Part shown: piece after piece, positions 43,289 through 51,663 of the stretch
Layout: each line of letters begins with the position of its first letter
Numbering within the stretch: the stretch's first letter is position 1
Assembly: GCA_902796835.1 (NCBI GenBank)
Contig: CADBQP010000007.1
Span: 1 to 64,000 of the forward strand
From: an uncultured Bacteroidales bacterium
GTDB lineage: Bacteria > Bacteroidota > Bacteroidia > Bacteroidales > Bacteroidaceae
Direction: 5' to 3'
DNA length: 64,000 bases
Position numbers and translations under genes: made by a program
Notes under the pieces: generated by a model
Database searches by the model: none
What the model was told of the DNA's origin: nothing
Seen by the model: only the letters and a program-made list of their open reading frames with translations

Positions 43289-43321
43289 CTTAGGCAGCTC
43301 GCCTATCACATAATAAGGCAG

Positions 43322-43352
43322 AAGGGCGAAAAGTTGCGTACTTTTCGCCCTT
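43322..43352 (+). terminator. Terminator after the TPR membrane protein gene
   Basis: AAGGGCGAAAAGT (43322-43334) pairs perfectly with ACTTTTCGCCCTT (43340-43352), 13 bp with a 5-nt loop, followed by TGTCTTTG. Confidence 0.85.
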
Positions 43353-43404
43353 TGTCTTTGTAAAACTAAAAAGTTTCTGCACCATATTTAATAATTTTCC
43401 ACAG

Positions 43405-43899
43405 ATGTCGTCATTCAAGTTCAATACAGAAAGTACACGTCCCCTACCCGACGCAACGCAGATGCGCATAGCCATCGTTACCACTGAGTGGAATTGCGAA
43501 ATAACCGACCGTCTCGTTGAGAGTGCCGTAAGGACGCTTAGAGATAATGGTGTTGACGCTTCGAATATCACCATAGAATATGTGCCAGGCAGTTTTGAAC
43601 TGATTTTCGGAGCAGCTCAGCTTGTGAGTGCCAAGCGTCATGATGCAGTCATAGCCATCGGTTGCGTAATTCGAGGAGAAACGCCTCACTTCGACTACAT
43701 TTGTCAGGGAACAACTCAAGGTCTGGCAAGTCTCAATGCACAAGCCGAAATTCCGGTTGTCTATGGTGTTCTCACAGTCAACAACATAGAGCAAGCCCTT
43801 GACCGCCTCGGCGGCAAAGCTGGCGATAAAGGAGCCGAATTTGCACTTACAGCAATAAAAATGGTGGCATATTCTTGCCAATTCAAAAAGAAATTATAA
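43405..43899 (+). CDS. ribH: 6,7-dimethyl-8-ribityllumazine synthase
   Basis: Penultimate enzyme of riboflavin synthesis, condensing the pyrimidinedione with the butanone phosphate. It has 164 aa. Motifs are IAIVTTEWNCEITDRL, PGSFELIFGAAQL and IGCVIRGETPHFDYIC, the last with the catalytic histidine; TVNNIEQALDR is the C-terminal family motif. It is isolated from other rib genes here. No FMN riboswitch is visible upstream. Confidence 0.96.
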   Translation: MSSFKFNTESTRPLPDATQMRIAIVTTEWNCEITDRLVESAVRTLRDNGVDASNITIEYVPGSFELIFGAAQLVSAKRHDAVIAIGCVIRGETPHFDYICQGTTQGLASLNAQAEIPVVYGVLTVNNIEQALDRLGGKAGDKGAEFALTAIKMVAYSCQFKKKL

Positions 43900-43915
43900 T
43901 TTTGCATCGGTTTAA

Positions 43916-43998
43916 GGGCAAATACCAGAGTGGCCAAATGGGGCAGACTGTAAATCTGCTGGCTTACGCCTTCGGTGGTTCGAATCCATCTTTGCCCA
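43916..43998 (+). tRNA. tRNA-Tyr (GTA)
   Basis: The acceptor stem is GGGCAAA (43916-43922) with TTTGCCC (43991-43997) and discriminator A. The anticodon stem GCAGA/TCTGC holds loop CTGTAAA, anticodon GTA. A long variable arm (GGC..GCC) follows, as expected for bacterial tRNA-Tyr. The T arm GGTGG-TTCGAAT-CCATC is standard. CCA is not encoded. It lies 16 nt after ribH. Confidence 0.95.
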
Positions 43999-44071
43999 CT
44001 AAACTGCAAACTAGACATTGTAGAGACACTGCCAAGGAATGACGCGGTGTCTCTTTTCTTTTTTTCTCACT

Positions 44072-44938
44072 ATGAAAACAAATCTAATCATACTCCCCTT
44101 TATTTGCATTTCCCTGTTGCCTTATTCCTGCAAGAAACATGCTGGCAGTAAAGCAGGCGAACCTCATTCCTATGCGGCAGCCTTAGCATCAGATGTGCAA
44201 AACCTTGAAAAAGAGAAAGAAAAGCAGAAAAGAAATAGCAAAGGTTCCATTTCTCCGCTTCGAATAGAGTTCACCCGAACTAATTCAAAACAAAAAGAAA
44301 TAAAATTCTCGCGTACGGGTTATGAAGTCTCTTATAATCCAGACTGGCGCATACCTAATTGGGTGGCCTACGAGCTTACCGACTACGAGGCATCGGCTCA
44401 GGGAAAACGGGGCGAAGGCTTTGAGAGTGATCCCGATGTTAAAGGGAAGAAGGCACAGCCTGCCGATTATAGCGGCTCCGGCTATGACCGCGGCCACATG
44501 GCTCCGGCTGGCGATATGAAGTGGAGTGGAAAAGCCATGCGTGAGAGTTTCTACCTTTCAAACATCTGCCCGCAGCATCACGACCTGAACACTGGACTCT
44601 GGAACGATCTTGAAGTAGCCCTGCGCGAACGAGCAAAAAAATGGGGCAAAGTTTACATTGTATGTGGCCCTATTGTAGGTAAAAATCCGCGTACCGTGGG
44701 GAAAAATAAAGTGGTAGTTCCCGATTCGTTCTTCAAAGTAGTATGTTGGAGGTACAAGGACAAATATGAGGGGAAGGCTTTTGTTTTTAAGAACGCACCT
44801 GCAAAAGGGAGGTTCCACGACTACTCGTGTACCATCGACGAAGTTGAGTCGATTACCGGTCATGATTTTTTCTTTCTCATTCCCGACTCACAAGAAAACA
44901 TCATGGAAGCAACCGACGTCCCAGGCCGCTGGTATTAA
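44072..44938 (+). CDS. DNA/RNA non-specific endonuclease, lipoprotein
   Basis: 288-aa NucA/EndoG-type beta-beta-alpha-metal nuclease. The start at 44072 gives a lipoprotein leader ending LLPYSC (Cys20), so the enzyme should be anchored in the envelope. The catalytic DRGH motif is at 139-142 in YDRGHMAPAGD, and the metal-binding Asn segment is SFYLSNICPQ. The later NTGLWNDLE and VYIVCGPIVG segments complete the family pattern. A basic linker rich in K and E (45-60) precedes the domain. It lies 26 nt before the AddA-like gene and may share its transcript. Confidence 0.92.
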   Translation: MKTNLIILPFICISLLPYSCKKHAGSKAGEPHSYAAALASDVQNLEKEKEKQKRNSKGSISPLRIEFTRTNSKQKEIKFSRTGYEVSYNPDWRIPNWVAYELTDYEASAQGKRGEGFESDPDVKGKKAQPADYSGSGYDRGHMAPAGDMKWSGKAMRESFYLSNICPQHHDLNTGLWNDLEVALRERAKKWGKVYIVCGPIVGKNPRTVGKNKVVVPDSFFKVVCWRYKDKYEGKAFVFKNAPAKGRFHDYSCTIDEVESITGHDFFFLIPDSQENIMEATDVPGRWY

Positions 44939-44964
44939 CCCCGCAAGAATAGGAAGGAAGGAGT

Positions 44965-47900
44965 ATGTCAGATAAAAATCTCATCATATACGAAGCATCA
45001 GCTGGTTCGGGAAAAACTTTCTCGCTCACAGCCGAATACATAGGTTTACTCCTTAGAAGCAGCGACTCGGCTTTTCGTCATATATTGGCAGTAACTTTCA
45101 CCAACAAAGCCACAGCCGAAATGAAAGAGCGCATTTTGCAGCATCTCTATGATGTGGGCTATGGCATTGAGAAGGCCGATGGTAATTTTTTCGGAAAACT
45201 TGTGGAGAAGAACCCTGGACTCGAAGAAACCCAGATTCGCGAACGGGCAAGAGAAGCCCTTTCGGCAATCGTCCATGATTTCGACTACTTCAGAGTGGAA
45301 ACCATAGACTCTTTTCTGCAAGGCATATTGTCGAACCTTGCCCACGAATTGGGGCTTTCTGCATCTTTCAGAGTGGACCTTCGCGATGCCGACATTATAA
45401 GTAATGCCGTAGACCAAATGCTAAGCGAAGCCGACAGCAACAAGCAAGTGCTCGATTGGATAGTTAGCTACATATCGGGAAGAATAGAAGAAAAGAAGAA
45501 TTGGAATGTTTCTGCCGATTTAAAGGAATTTGCAGAGAATTTGAAAAAAGATTCCTTCCTACGTAACGGCGAAAAATTGGGCCAACTGCTCACGAACGAG
45601 TATGTTGATAATTATAAAAAGTGCCTTTGTGCCTTGAGGCAGCAGCATGAGGAAGAAATGAAAGACCTCGCGTCTTCAATATGCAAATGTGTGGGCGACG
45701 ACTTCAAGAGGTTTAACCGCGGCGGCAATGTGCAAACGTTTCTCCTTGCAACGGCTCAGGGCGAGCTGCCCAATCTTTCCATGACGGTGGAAAACTATGC
45801 GAACGATGCAGCCGCATGGCTCAAAAAAGCCGACACCCACAATACTGAATTGAGAAGCATTGCCGTGGAGATGCAACCTAAATTATTGCAGATTTTGAAA
45901 AATAGGATATACATCCTTAGCTGCAGTGTCTCCATGCAATATTTGCCACAGTTGCGCCTGCTCAATGAAATTAATAAGCACGTTGAGCAGCTCAATCGCG
46001 ACAACAATAGAGTGCTTCTGGCCCGCACTCCTTATCTGTTCAACGACCTAATCACGGAAGGAGATGCTCCTTTTATCTTCGAGAAGTCTGGTGCTTTGTT
46101 CAAGCACATTATGATTGATGAGTTTCAAGATACATCTACCATGCAATGGGATTATTTTCAAAGTCTGCTGCTCGATAAGTTGGCAGAAGGAGAAGATTGC
46201 ATGCTTGTGGGCGATGTGAAGCAGAGCATATACAGATGGCGCGGTGGCGACTGGAGCATTTTGGCTAATATACACAACGAACCGCGCTATGCGGGAAGGA
46301 TAATTTCTAATCCGCTCAAAACAAATCGCAGAAGCGCATATAATATTATTGACTTCAATAATCGTCTTTTCAGCAACCTTAGAAACGAGTTAAGCGAGGC
46401 GCTCAATAAGATTAACGGGCGACAGATAGAAGACATTTACAGAACTGTGGTACAAGATATTCCCGATGATGCTGTCTCGGGCTACGTGTCGCTCAAAATT
46501 TTCGAAAAGAAAACTAATACAGAAGAGTCAGAGGGGAACACTCGAGCTGATGGAGAACGCGATGAAAGCCTGGATGCCATGGCACAACAAATGGAAAATC
46601 TGCACGCTGCAGGACTTTCTTTCGAAAAAATGGCCATCATCGTTCGTTATAACCGAGAAGCTCCCGTTATTCTCAACTATTTTGCCAAATTCTACCCCAG
46701 CATTAAAATGGTGTCGAGCGAGGCTTTTTTACTCTCTTCTTCATCTGCTGTCCAGATGGTCATACACGCACTCCGCTATCTGATTAACAATAAAGATACT
46801 GCTGCCCTGGCTTTTCTCGTGCAGACCCATGCACAGCATATGGGATGCGAAGAACTCAGCGCCACCATGCTGCAGCAATTGTCGAGCATCGAAATTCCTG
46901 AGTGGATCACCTCGCCAAGCCAAAACATACTTGAAATGCCTCTTTATGAGCTTTGCGAGCTAATTATCAAAGATTTTCAGCTCAACACATACGAAGGACA
47001 GGAGGTATACCTCTTCTCATTTCTTGACGAAGTAATTGCTTTTGTCGAGGACTACCGCTCCGACATTGCTAAGTTTATTGAGCACTGGGACGAACAGCTT
47101 GCCGCAAAAGCCATCTCTTCTCCAGACATTGACGGTGTGCAAATCATATCCATCCACAAGTCGAAAGGCTTGGCCTTCCACACCGTATTCCTGCCATATT
47201 GCACGTGGTCGATGACCAATTCAACTTCTCACACAAATTGGTTGTGGTGCAAGCCCAGCCTTCCGCCGTTCAACAAAATTCCCTTGCTTCCAGTCAAAGC
47301 CTCGTCGAAGTTAAACGAAACCATCTACCGCCAAGACTATCACTACGAACTTTTCCAAGAGTATGTAGACAATTTGAATCTCCTCTATGTGGCTCTGACT
47401 CGTGCTCGATACAATCTTTGCATTTACGCAACCTACAAAATAGCGAAGACTGAGAAGAAAGATTTCAACAGCTCTTCTGTGGCCAGTATGCTCTATGATC
47501 TTTTCTGTAAAAACAAGGAGACACTTCCTTTTTTCTACCAATCTGGAGAGCCCTATACGTCGAATGGCTCCCATAAGGACGAAATATCTGGACACGTCAA
47601 TCCGCTCGTTTTTCACCCAGAGCCGGAAAGTGTAAGTATGCCGCTTTTCGAGCAAAAACATACGTTCAGACAAAGCAATCGCTCCCGAGATTTCATTCGC
47701 GAACTTAGCGGCGACGAAACTCCTTCTGCGAACATTTCTTTCATTGAGCGCGGAAAATTGCTCCACGAGATTTTTGCGAATATCCGCTCTATCGAAGATG
47801 TAAGGAAAGTTGTAGATAGTTTTGTTAATCAGGGTGTTATTGACAGCAAGGCTTTTGGCGATGATATTGTGAGTGACATGGAGTGCTGGCTTGCCGATGC

Positions 47901-48180
47901 TGCACCATATGGGTGGTTTGACGGAAGCTGGAAGCTTTATCTGGAAAAGAATATCATTTTCCGCCACAGCGATGGTTCCTACCAAGAAATGCGTCCCGAC
48001 CGTGTCATGGTGTCTGATGACATGGCTGTCGTTGTCGACTATAAATTTGGAACTCCCCATGTCGAGCAGCACAAAAAACAGGTATGTAGCTATGCCGACA
48101 AACTCCTTGATATGGGCTACAAGAACGTGAGTGCGTACGTTTGGTATGTTCCTCTTCGTAAAATTGTCAAATACAGATAA
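44965..48180 (+). CDS. AddA/RecB-like UvrD-family helicase-nuclease
   Basis: 1071-aa helicase of the RecBCD/AddAB type, which processes double-strand ends before RecA loading. Walker A is EASAGSGKTFSLTAEY near 10-25. Motif II is MIDEFQDTSTMQWDYF, motif III VGDVKQSIYRWRGGDW, motif V IISIHKSKGLAF and motif VI LYVALTRARYN. The C-terminus has the nuclease signature ERGKLLHEIF, then RPDRVMVSDDMAVVVDYKFG, with the D..D-Y-K core of PD-(D/E)XK enzymes. The AddB-like gene follows after 2 nt. Confidence 0.92.
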   Translation: MSDKNLIIYEASAGSGKTFSLTAEYIGLLLRSSDSAFRHILAVTFTNKATAEMKERILQHLYDVGYGIEKADGNFFGKLVEKNPGLEETQIRERAREALSAIVHDFDYFRVETIDSFLQGILSNLAHELGLSASFRVDLRDADIISNAVDQMLSEADSNKQVLDWIVSYISGRIEEKKNWNVSADLKEFAENLKKDSFLRNGEKLGQLLTNEYVDNYKKCLCALRQQHEEEMKDLASSICKCVGDDFKRFNRGGNVQTFLLATAQGELPNLSMTVENYANDAAAWLKKADTHNTELRSIAVEMQPKLLQILKNRIYILSCSVSMQYLPQLRLLNEINKHVEQLNRDNNRVLLARTPYLFNDLITEGDAPFIFEKSGALFKHIMIDEFQDTSTMQWDYFQSLLLDKLAEGEDCMLVGDVKQSIYRWRGGDWSILANIHNEPRYAGRIISNPLKTNRRSAYNIIDFNNRLFSNLRNELSEALNKINGRQIEDIYRTVVQDIPDDAVSGYVSLKIFEKKTNTEESEGNTRADGERDESLDAMAQQMENLHAAGLSFEKMAIIVRYNREAPVILNYFAKFYPSIKMVSSEAFLLSSSSAVQMVIHALRYLINNKDTAALAFLVQTHAQHMGCEELSATMLQQLSSIEIPEWITSPSQNILEMPLYELCELIIKDFQLNTYEGQEVYLFSFLDEVIAFVEDYRSDIAKFIEHWDEQLAAKAISSPDIDGVQIISIHKSKGLAFHTVFLPYCTWSMTNSTSHTNWLWCKPSLPPFNKIPLLPVKASSKLNETIYRQDYHYELFQEYVDNLNLLYVALTRARYNLCIYATYKIAKTEKKDFNSSSVASMLYDLFCKNKETLPFFYQSGEPYTSNGSHKDEISGHVNPLVFHPEPESVSMPLFEQKHTFRQSNRSRDFIRELSGDETPSANISFIERGKLLHEIFANIRSIEDVRKVVDSFVNQGVIDSKAFGDDIVSDMECWLADAAPYGWFDGSWKLYLEKNIIFRHSDGSYQEMRPDRVMVSDDMAVVVDYKFGTPHVEQHKKQVCSYADKLLDMGYKNVSAYVWYVPLRKIVKYR

Positions 48181-48182
48181 AA

Positions 48183-50849
48183 ATGGAAACCTTCCTCCAG
48201 TTAGTGGCCAACGACCTTCGAAACCGTTTCCAGGGAGACCTGTCACAAGTCATCCTGGTGTTTCCCAATAAGCGCGCAGCCCTGTTCTTCAACGACTATT
48301 GGCTGACCGACGACAAGCCCTCGTGGGCTCCGCAATATACCAGCATTAGCGAGCTCTTCGAGATGCTTGCCCCCGTGAAGCAAGCCGATAGCATTGAAAC
48401 CGTATGTCGCATTTTTGAAATCTACAAGCGTTGCACCGGCAATGCCGATGAGACACTCGACAGTTTTTATGGTTGGGGCGAACGGCTGCTCAGCGATTTT
48501 CAAGATATAGACAAGGCAATGGCACCCGCCCAAAGTTTGCTTGCCAATCTGAGAGACATCAAAAAGATTGAGTCGACCGATGTGCTCACCGAGCGGCAAG
48601 TGGAAGTCATAAAGCGTTTCTTTGCCAACTTCAACGAATTCGAGAAGTCCACCATTCGTCAAAGATTTTTGCAGATGTGGAACGAAATGTACAACGTCTA
48701 TAGCCTTCTCAACCAAGAACTCGCTTCCGAAGGTTATGCCTACGAGGGCGCACTGCAGCGACTTACCATCGAAAAACTTGAAGCCGGCGAGTTGTCGCTG
48801 CCCCCCGCCTACTCGCGCTACGTATTTATTGGCTTCAACGTGCTGCAGGAGGTAGAGAAAAGGCTCTTCAAATTCCTATATCCCCAGCATGCCCTCTTCT
48901 ATTGGGACTACGACACGTTCTACGTCGAAAACATTCCCAACCATGAAGCTGGCTACTTCATGCGTCAAAATCTGGCACTTTTCCCCAACGCCCTGCCAGC
49001 CCAGAAGTTCAGCAATCTGCTTGTCGATAAAGACATAGAGTTCGTGTCTTCCACCTCCGACAATGCCGCTGCGCGGTCGGCAAGCAACTGGTTGAGCCAG
49101 CACACCTCTGCCGACGAGCGTCGCACAGCCATTGTACTTTGCAACGAAACCCTGCTGCAGCCCCTTCTTCACAGCCTTCCCGACGACACACAAAACGTCA
49201 ATATCACCAAAGGATTTCCACTTCACCACACCAGCGCTTTCTCCGATGTCGAGAAATTCTTCAGTCGCCATGCCGCATCTGCAAAGGCTCCGCTCGCGTT
49301 GCTCCACGGGTTGTCGCTCATCGTTCAAGAAAAGGCCCTGCTCGCCACGCGCCGTCCGGCAGAGTCTTCATCGAGCCACGAGCCCATGCACCAGCTTGCT
49401 ATTGAGGCATATTTTACGGTTTACACCATAATCAATAGGCTTCGTCTGCTCATCGAAACACGCCACCTCGAGCTTTCGACCAGCACGCTTCATCGCCTCA
49501 TGCGCCAGATATTGCGCTCCCAAACCATCCCCTTCCATGGCGAGCCGGCGCAAGGCCTGCAAATCATGGGCCTGCTCGAAACCCGAGGCCTCGATTTCGA
49601 CAATGTGCTCATTCTTTCAGCCAGCGAGGGCATCTTGCCTGCAAGGCAAAGCCACAAGTCATTCATACCCCACGACCTTCGCTCCGAATTCGGCCTTTCC
49701 GTCGCCCGCCACCGCGTAGCCGTATATTCCTACAACTTCTACCGGCTGCTGCAACGTGCCCGCCACATTCGCATTGTGTATAATAATTCAACCCAAGGCG
49801 CGCAGTCGGGCGAAATGTCGCGATTCATGACATCGCTGCTCGTCGATGCGCCCACGCTGCGCGTGCGCCATCTTTTTCTCGACAGCCACGCCGCCGTGGG
49901 CCAGTCCGTGCCCGCTCCTATTCCCAAGCCGTCCCGCCTCTTCGAGCGTGTGGTTTCGCTCTCGCCCTCGGCCATCAATACCTATTTCGAGTGTCCCCGT
50001 CGATTCTATTTGGAGCATATCGAAAAAATCAGGAAACCCGACGCCGAGACCACCCTCATCGAAAACAACACCTTCGGCACCCTCTTTCACCGCGCCGCCG
50101 AGCTTGCCTACCTCTACCTAAGCCGCCAACACACCGAAGACGTGACGCCCGCCAAGATTGAACACCTGCTTTCAGCAAAGAGCGCGCACACCATAGGCAG
50201 CTTTGTGAGCCAGGCATTTTCCGACACTGAAGTACCGCTTCACGCCGTGGTGGCCCGAGTCATCGAAATCTATTTGCGAAACCTCCTTCGCGTAGACCAG
50301 CAGATGGGCACCTTCCGCGTCGTAGGGCTTGAGCAGAAAGCCTACTGCCGCATGCCCCTCACCATTTGCGGCCAGCAGCATGAGCTAAAGATTGGTGGCG
50401 TCATCGACCGCCTCGACATGGCGACCATCGACGGGCAAAGCGTGCTTCGCGTGGTCGACTACAAAACGGGACGCGAAAAAGGCAGCATGAAAGGCATAGC
50501 CCATCTCTTCTCCACCGAGCCCGACCGCCCGTCACACGTGTTTCAAACGTTTCTCTACAGCCTCGTCGTCCTGCGCCGCACCGACGTCTATCCCTTCGCC
50601 CAGTCTATGCCCGTCATGCCCGCGCTTTTCTATGTGGGCGCAGCCGCCGATAGCGACTATCGTCCCTCCATCGCCGACCTCTCCGCCGGCGGCCCGGTCG
50701 TCGACTTCAAGCCCTATGCCGACGAGTTCCAGCAGCGTCTGAACACGACTCTCAGCGAGATTTTCGATGAGTCGCAACCCTTCGTGCCTCGCCCCGATGC
50801 CACGCGATGCCGCTATTGCGATCTCCGCACCCTTTGTTTTCAGCAATAA
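48183..50849 (+). CDS. AddB-like PD-(D/E)XK nuclease with Fe-S cysteines
   Basis: 888-aa partner of the preceding helicase. It contains a degenerate helicase-like N-terminal half (PNKRAALFFNDYWL) and a LETRGLDFDNVLIL segment around 463-476. The C-terminal nuclease domain has GVIDRLDMATIDGQ and RVVDYKTGRE, the D...D-Y-K active site. Four cysteines, one in FECPRRFYLEHI (about 600) and three in CRYCDLRTLC at the end, match the AddB-type 4Fe-4S cluster that clamps the nuclease fold. Confidence 0.9.
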   Translation: METFLQLVANDLRNRFQGDLSQVILVFPNKRAALFFNDYWLTDDKPSWAPQYTSISELFEMLAPVKQADSIETVCRIFEIYKRCTGNADETLDSFYGWGERLLSDFQDIDKAMAPAQSLLANLRDIKKIESTDVLTERQVEVIKRFFANFNEFEKSTIRQRFLQMWNEMYNVYSLLNQELASEGYAYEGALQRLTIEKLEAGELSLPPAYSRYVFIGFNVLQEVEKRLFKFLYPQHALFYWDYDTFYVENIPNHEAGYFMRQNLALFPNALPAQKFSNLLVDKDIEFVSSTSDNAAARSASNWLSQHTSADERRTAIVLCNETLLQPLLHSLPDDTQNVNITKGFPLHHTSAFSDVEKFFSRHAASAKAPLALLHGLSLIVQEKALLATRRPAESSSSHEPMHQLAIEAYFTVYTIINRLRLLIETRHLELSTSTLHRLMRQILRSQTIPFHGEPAQGLQIMGLLETRGLDFDNVLILSASEGILPARQSHKSFIPHDLRSEFGLSVARHRVAVYSYNFYRLLQRARHIRIVYNNSTQGAQSGEMSRFMTSLLVDAPTLRVRHLFLDSHAAVGQSVPAPIPKPSRLFERVVSLSPSAINTYFECPRRFYLEHIEKIRKPDAETTLIENNTFGTLFHRAAELAYLYLSRQHTEDVTPAKIEHLLSAKSAHTIGSFVSQAFSDTEVPLHAVVARVIEIYLRNLLRVDQQMGTFRVVGLEQKAYCRMPLTICGQQHELKIGGVIDRLDMATIDGQSVLRVVDYKTGREKGSMKGIAHLFSTEPDRPSHVFQTFLYSLVVLRRTDVYPFAQSMPVMPALFYVGAAADSDYRPSIADLSAGGPVVDFKPYADEFQQRLNTTLSEIFDESQPFVPRPDATRCRYCDLRTLCFQQ

Positions 50850-50886
50850 GAAAGTTTAGATAGTGTAACACAACCGCCACATCATT

Positions 50887-51537
50887 ATGCACACCCCAAT
50901 CCGAATACACGTAGAGCACGCCATTGCCGCACTTTGTCCACGCTTGGCCGTGCGCACAGTGGAGAGCCTTGTAGCCAACGGTCCCACACCTTCAGCACTT
51001 TGGGACGAAATAGCAAACCTTTCTGCGCAGCTGCGCCAAAGCTTCACTGTCGAAACGCTGAAGCAACGCAGCGGCATAGCAGCCACGCGCCGAGCCTACA
51101 AAGCGTGCGGCAAAGATCCCAGTCGATATCGTCCCTCATGCGAACAGCTGGCACGACGCGTGCTTCAGGGCAAGGAGCTCTATTCAATCAACACTCTTGT
51201 CGACCTCGGCAATCTGCTCTCCCTCAGTAGCGGCTACAGTGTGGGTGTGCTCGATGCCGACAAAATTTCAGGCCGCGAACTCACTTTGGGCATAGGCCGC
51301 GTCGATGAGCCCTACGAAGCCATAGGTCGCGGCCCGCTCAACATAGAGGGTATGCCCGTCTATCGCGATGCCCTTGGCGCCGTAGCCACGCCCACCAGCG
51401 ACAGCGTGCGCACGCAAATCGACGAACACACTAAGCACGTGCTCATCATCATCAATGGATATGATGGAGATGGCGAAAACCTCGACAATGCCGTTAGAAT
51501 GGCCAAGAGGCTCGTGGAAGAGTATGGGGGAGGATAG
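50887..51537 (+). CDS. B3/B4 tRNA-binding-domain protein
   Basis: 216-aa stand-alone protein resembling the B3/4 domain of phenylalanyl-tRNA synthetase beta chain, a family thought to bind or edit aminoacyl-tRNA. Segments include TRRAYKACGKDPSRYRPS, SINTLVDLGNLLSL and GVLDADKISG. It lacks the rest of PheT. The function is unproven. It lies 37 nt after the AddB-like gene, and repeat array F starts 3 nt after its stop. Confidence 0.85.
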   Translation: MHTPIRIHVEHAIAALCPRLAVRTVESLVANGPTPSALWDEIANLSAQLRQSFTVETLKQRSGIAATRRAYKACGKDPSRYRPSCEQLARRVLQGKELYSINTLVDLGNLLSLSSGYSVGVLDADKISGRELTLGIGRVDEPYEAIGRGPLNIEGMPVYRDALGAVATPTSDSVRTQIDEHTKHVLIIINGYDGDGENLDNAVRMAKRLVEEYGGG

Positions 51538-51539
51538 TC

Positions 51540-51623
51540 TAAAAATTATCTCTGAGATATTTTAATCTACCTACGAGATATTTTAAATTTGCTCCGAGAT
51601 ATTTTAAAATACCTCAGACCTTA
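51540..51623. repeat. Array F: four 21-bp-period units
   Basis: Units start at 51540, 51561, 51582 and 51603, with TTTAAGG in phase at 51624. Each has TTTAA or a close variant, then CTC/CTA words, and the first three contain GAGATATTTTAA at 51554, 51575 and 51596, exactly 21 nt apart. It lies in a co-directional gap between the B3/4 gene and the receiver-ATP-grasp gene, so a simple terminator role would isolate the latter. Confidence 0.85.
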
Positions 51624-51663
51624 TTTAAGGAGTTGTTCTACCATTAGAAATTAAAACCAGTCC

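Noticed and set aside
47311..48246. A 311-aa open frame antisense to the AddA-like gene
   Set aside because: Overlaps the motif VI and nuclease region of a clear gene and has no family resemblance.
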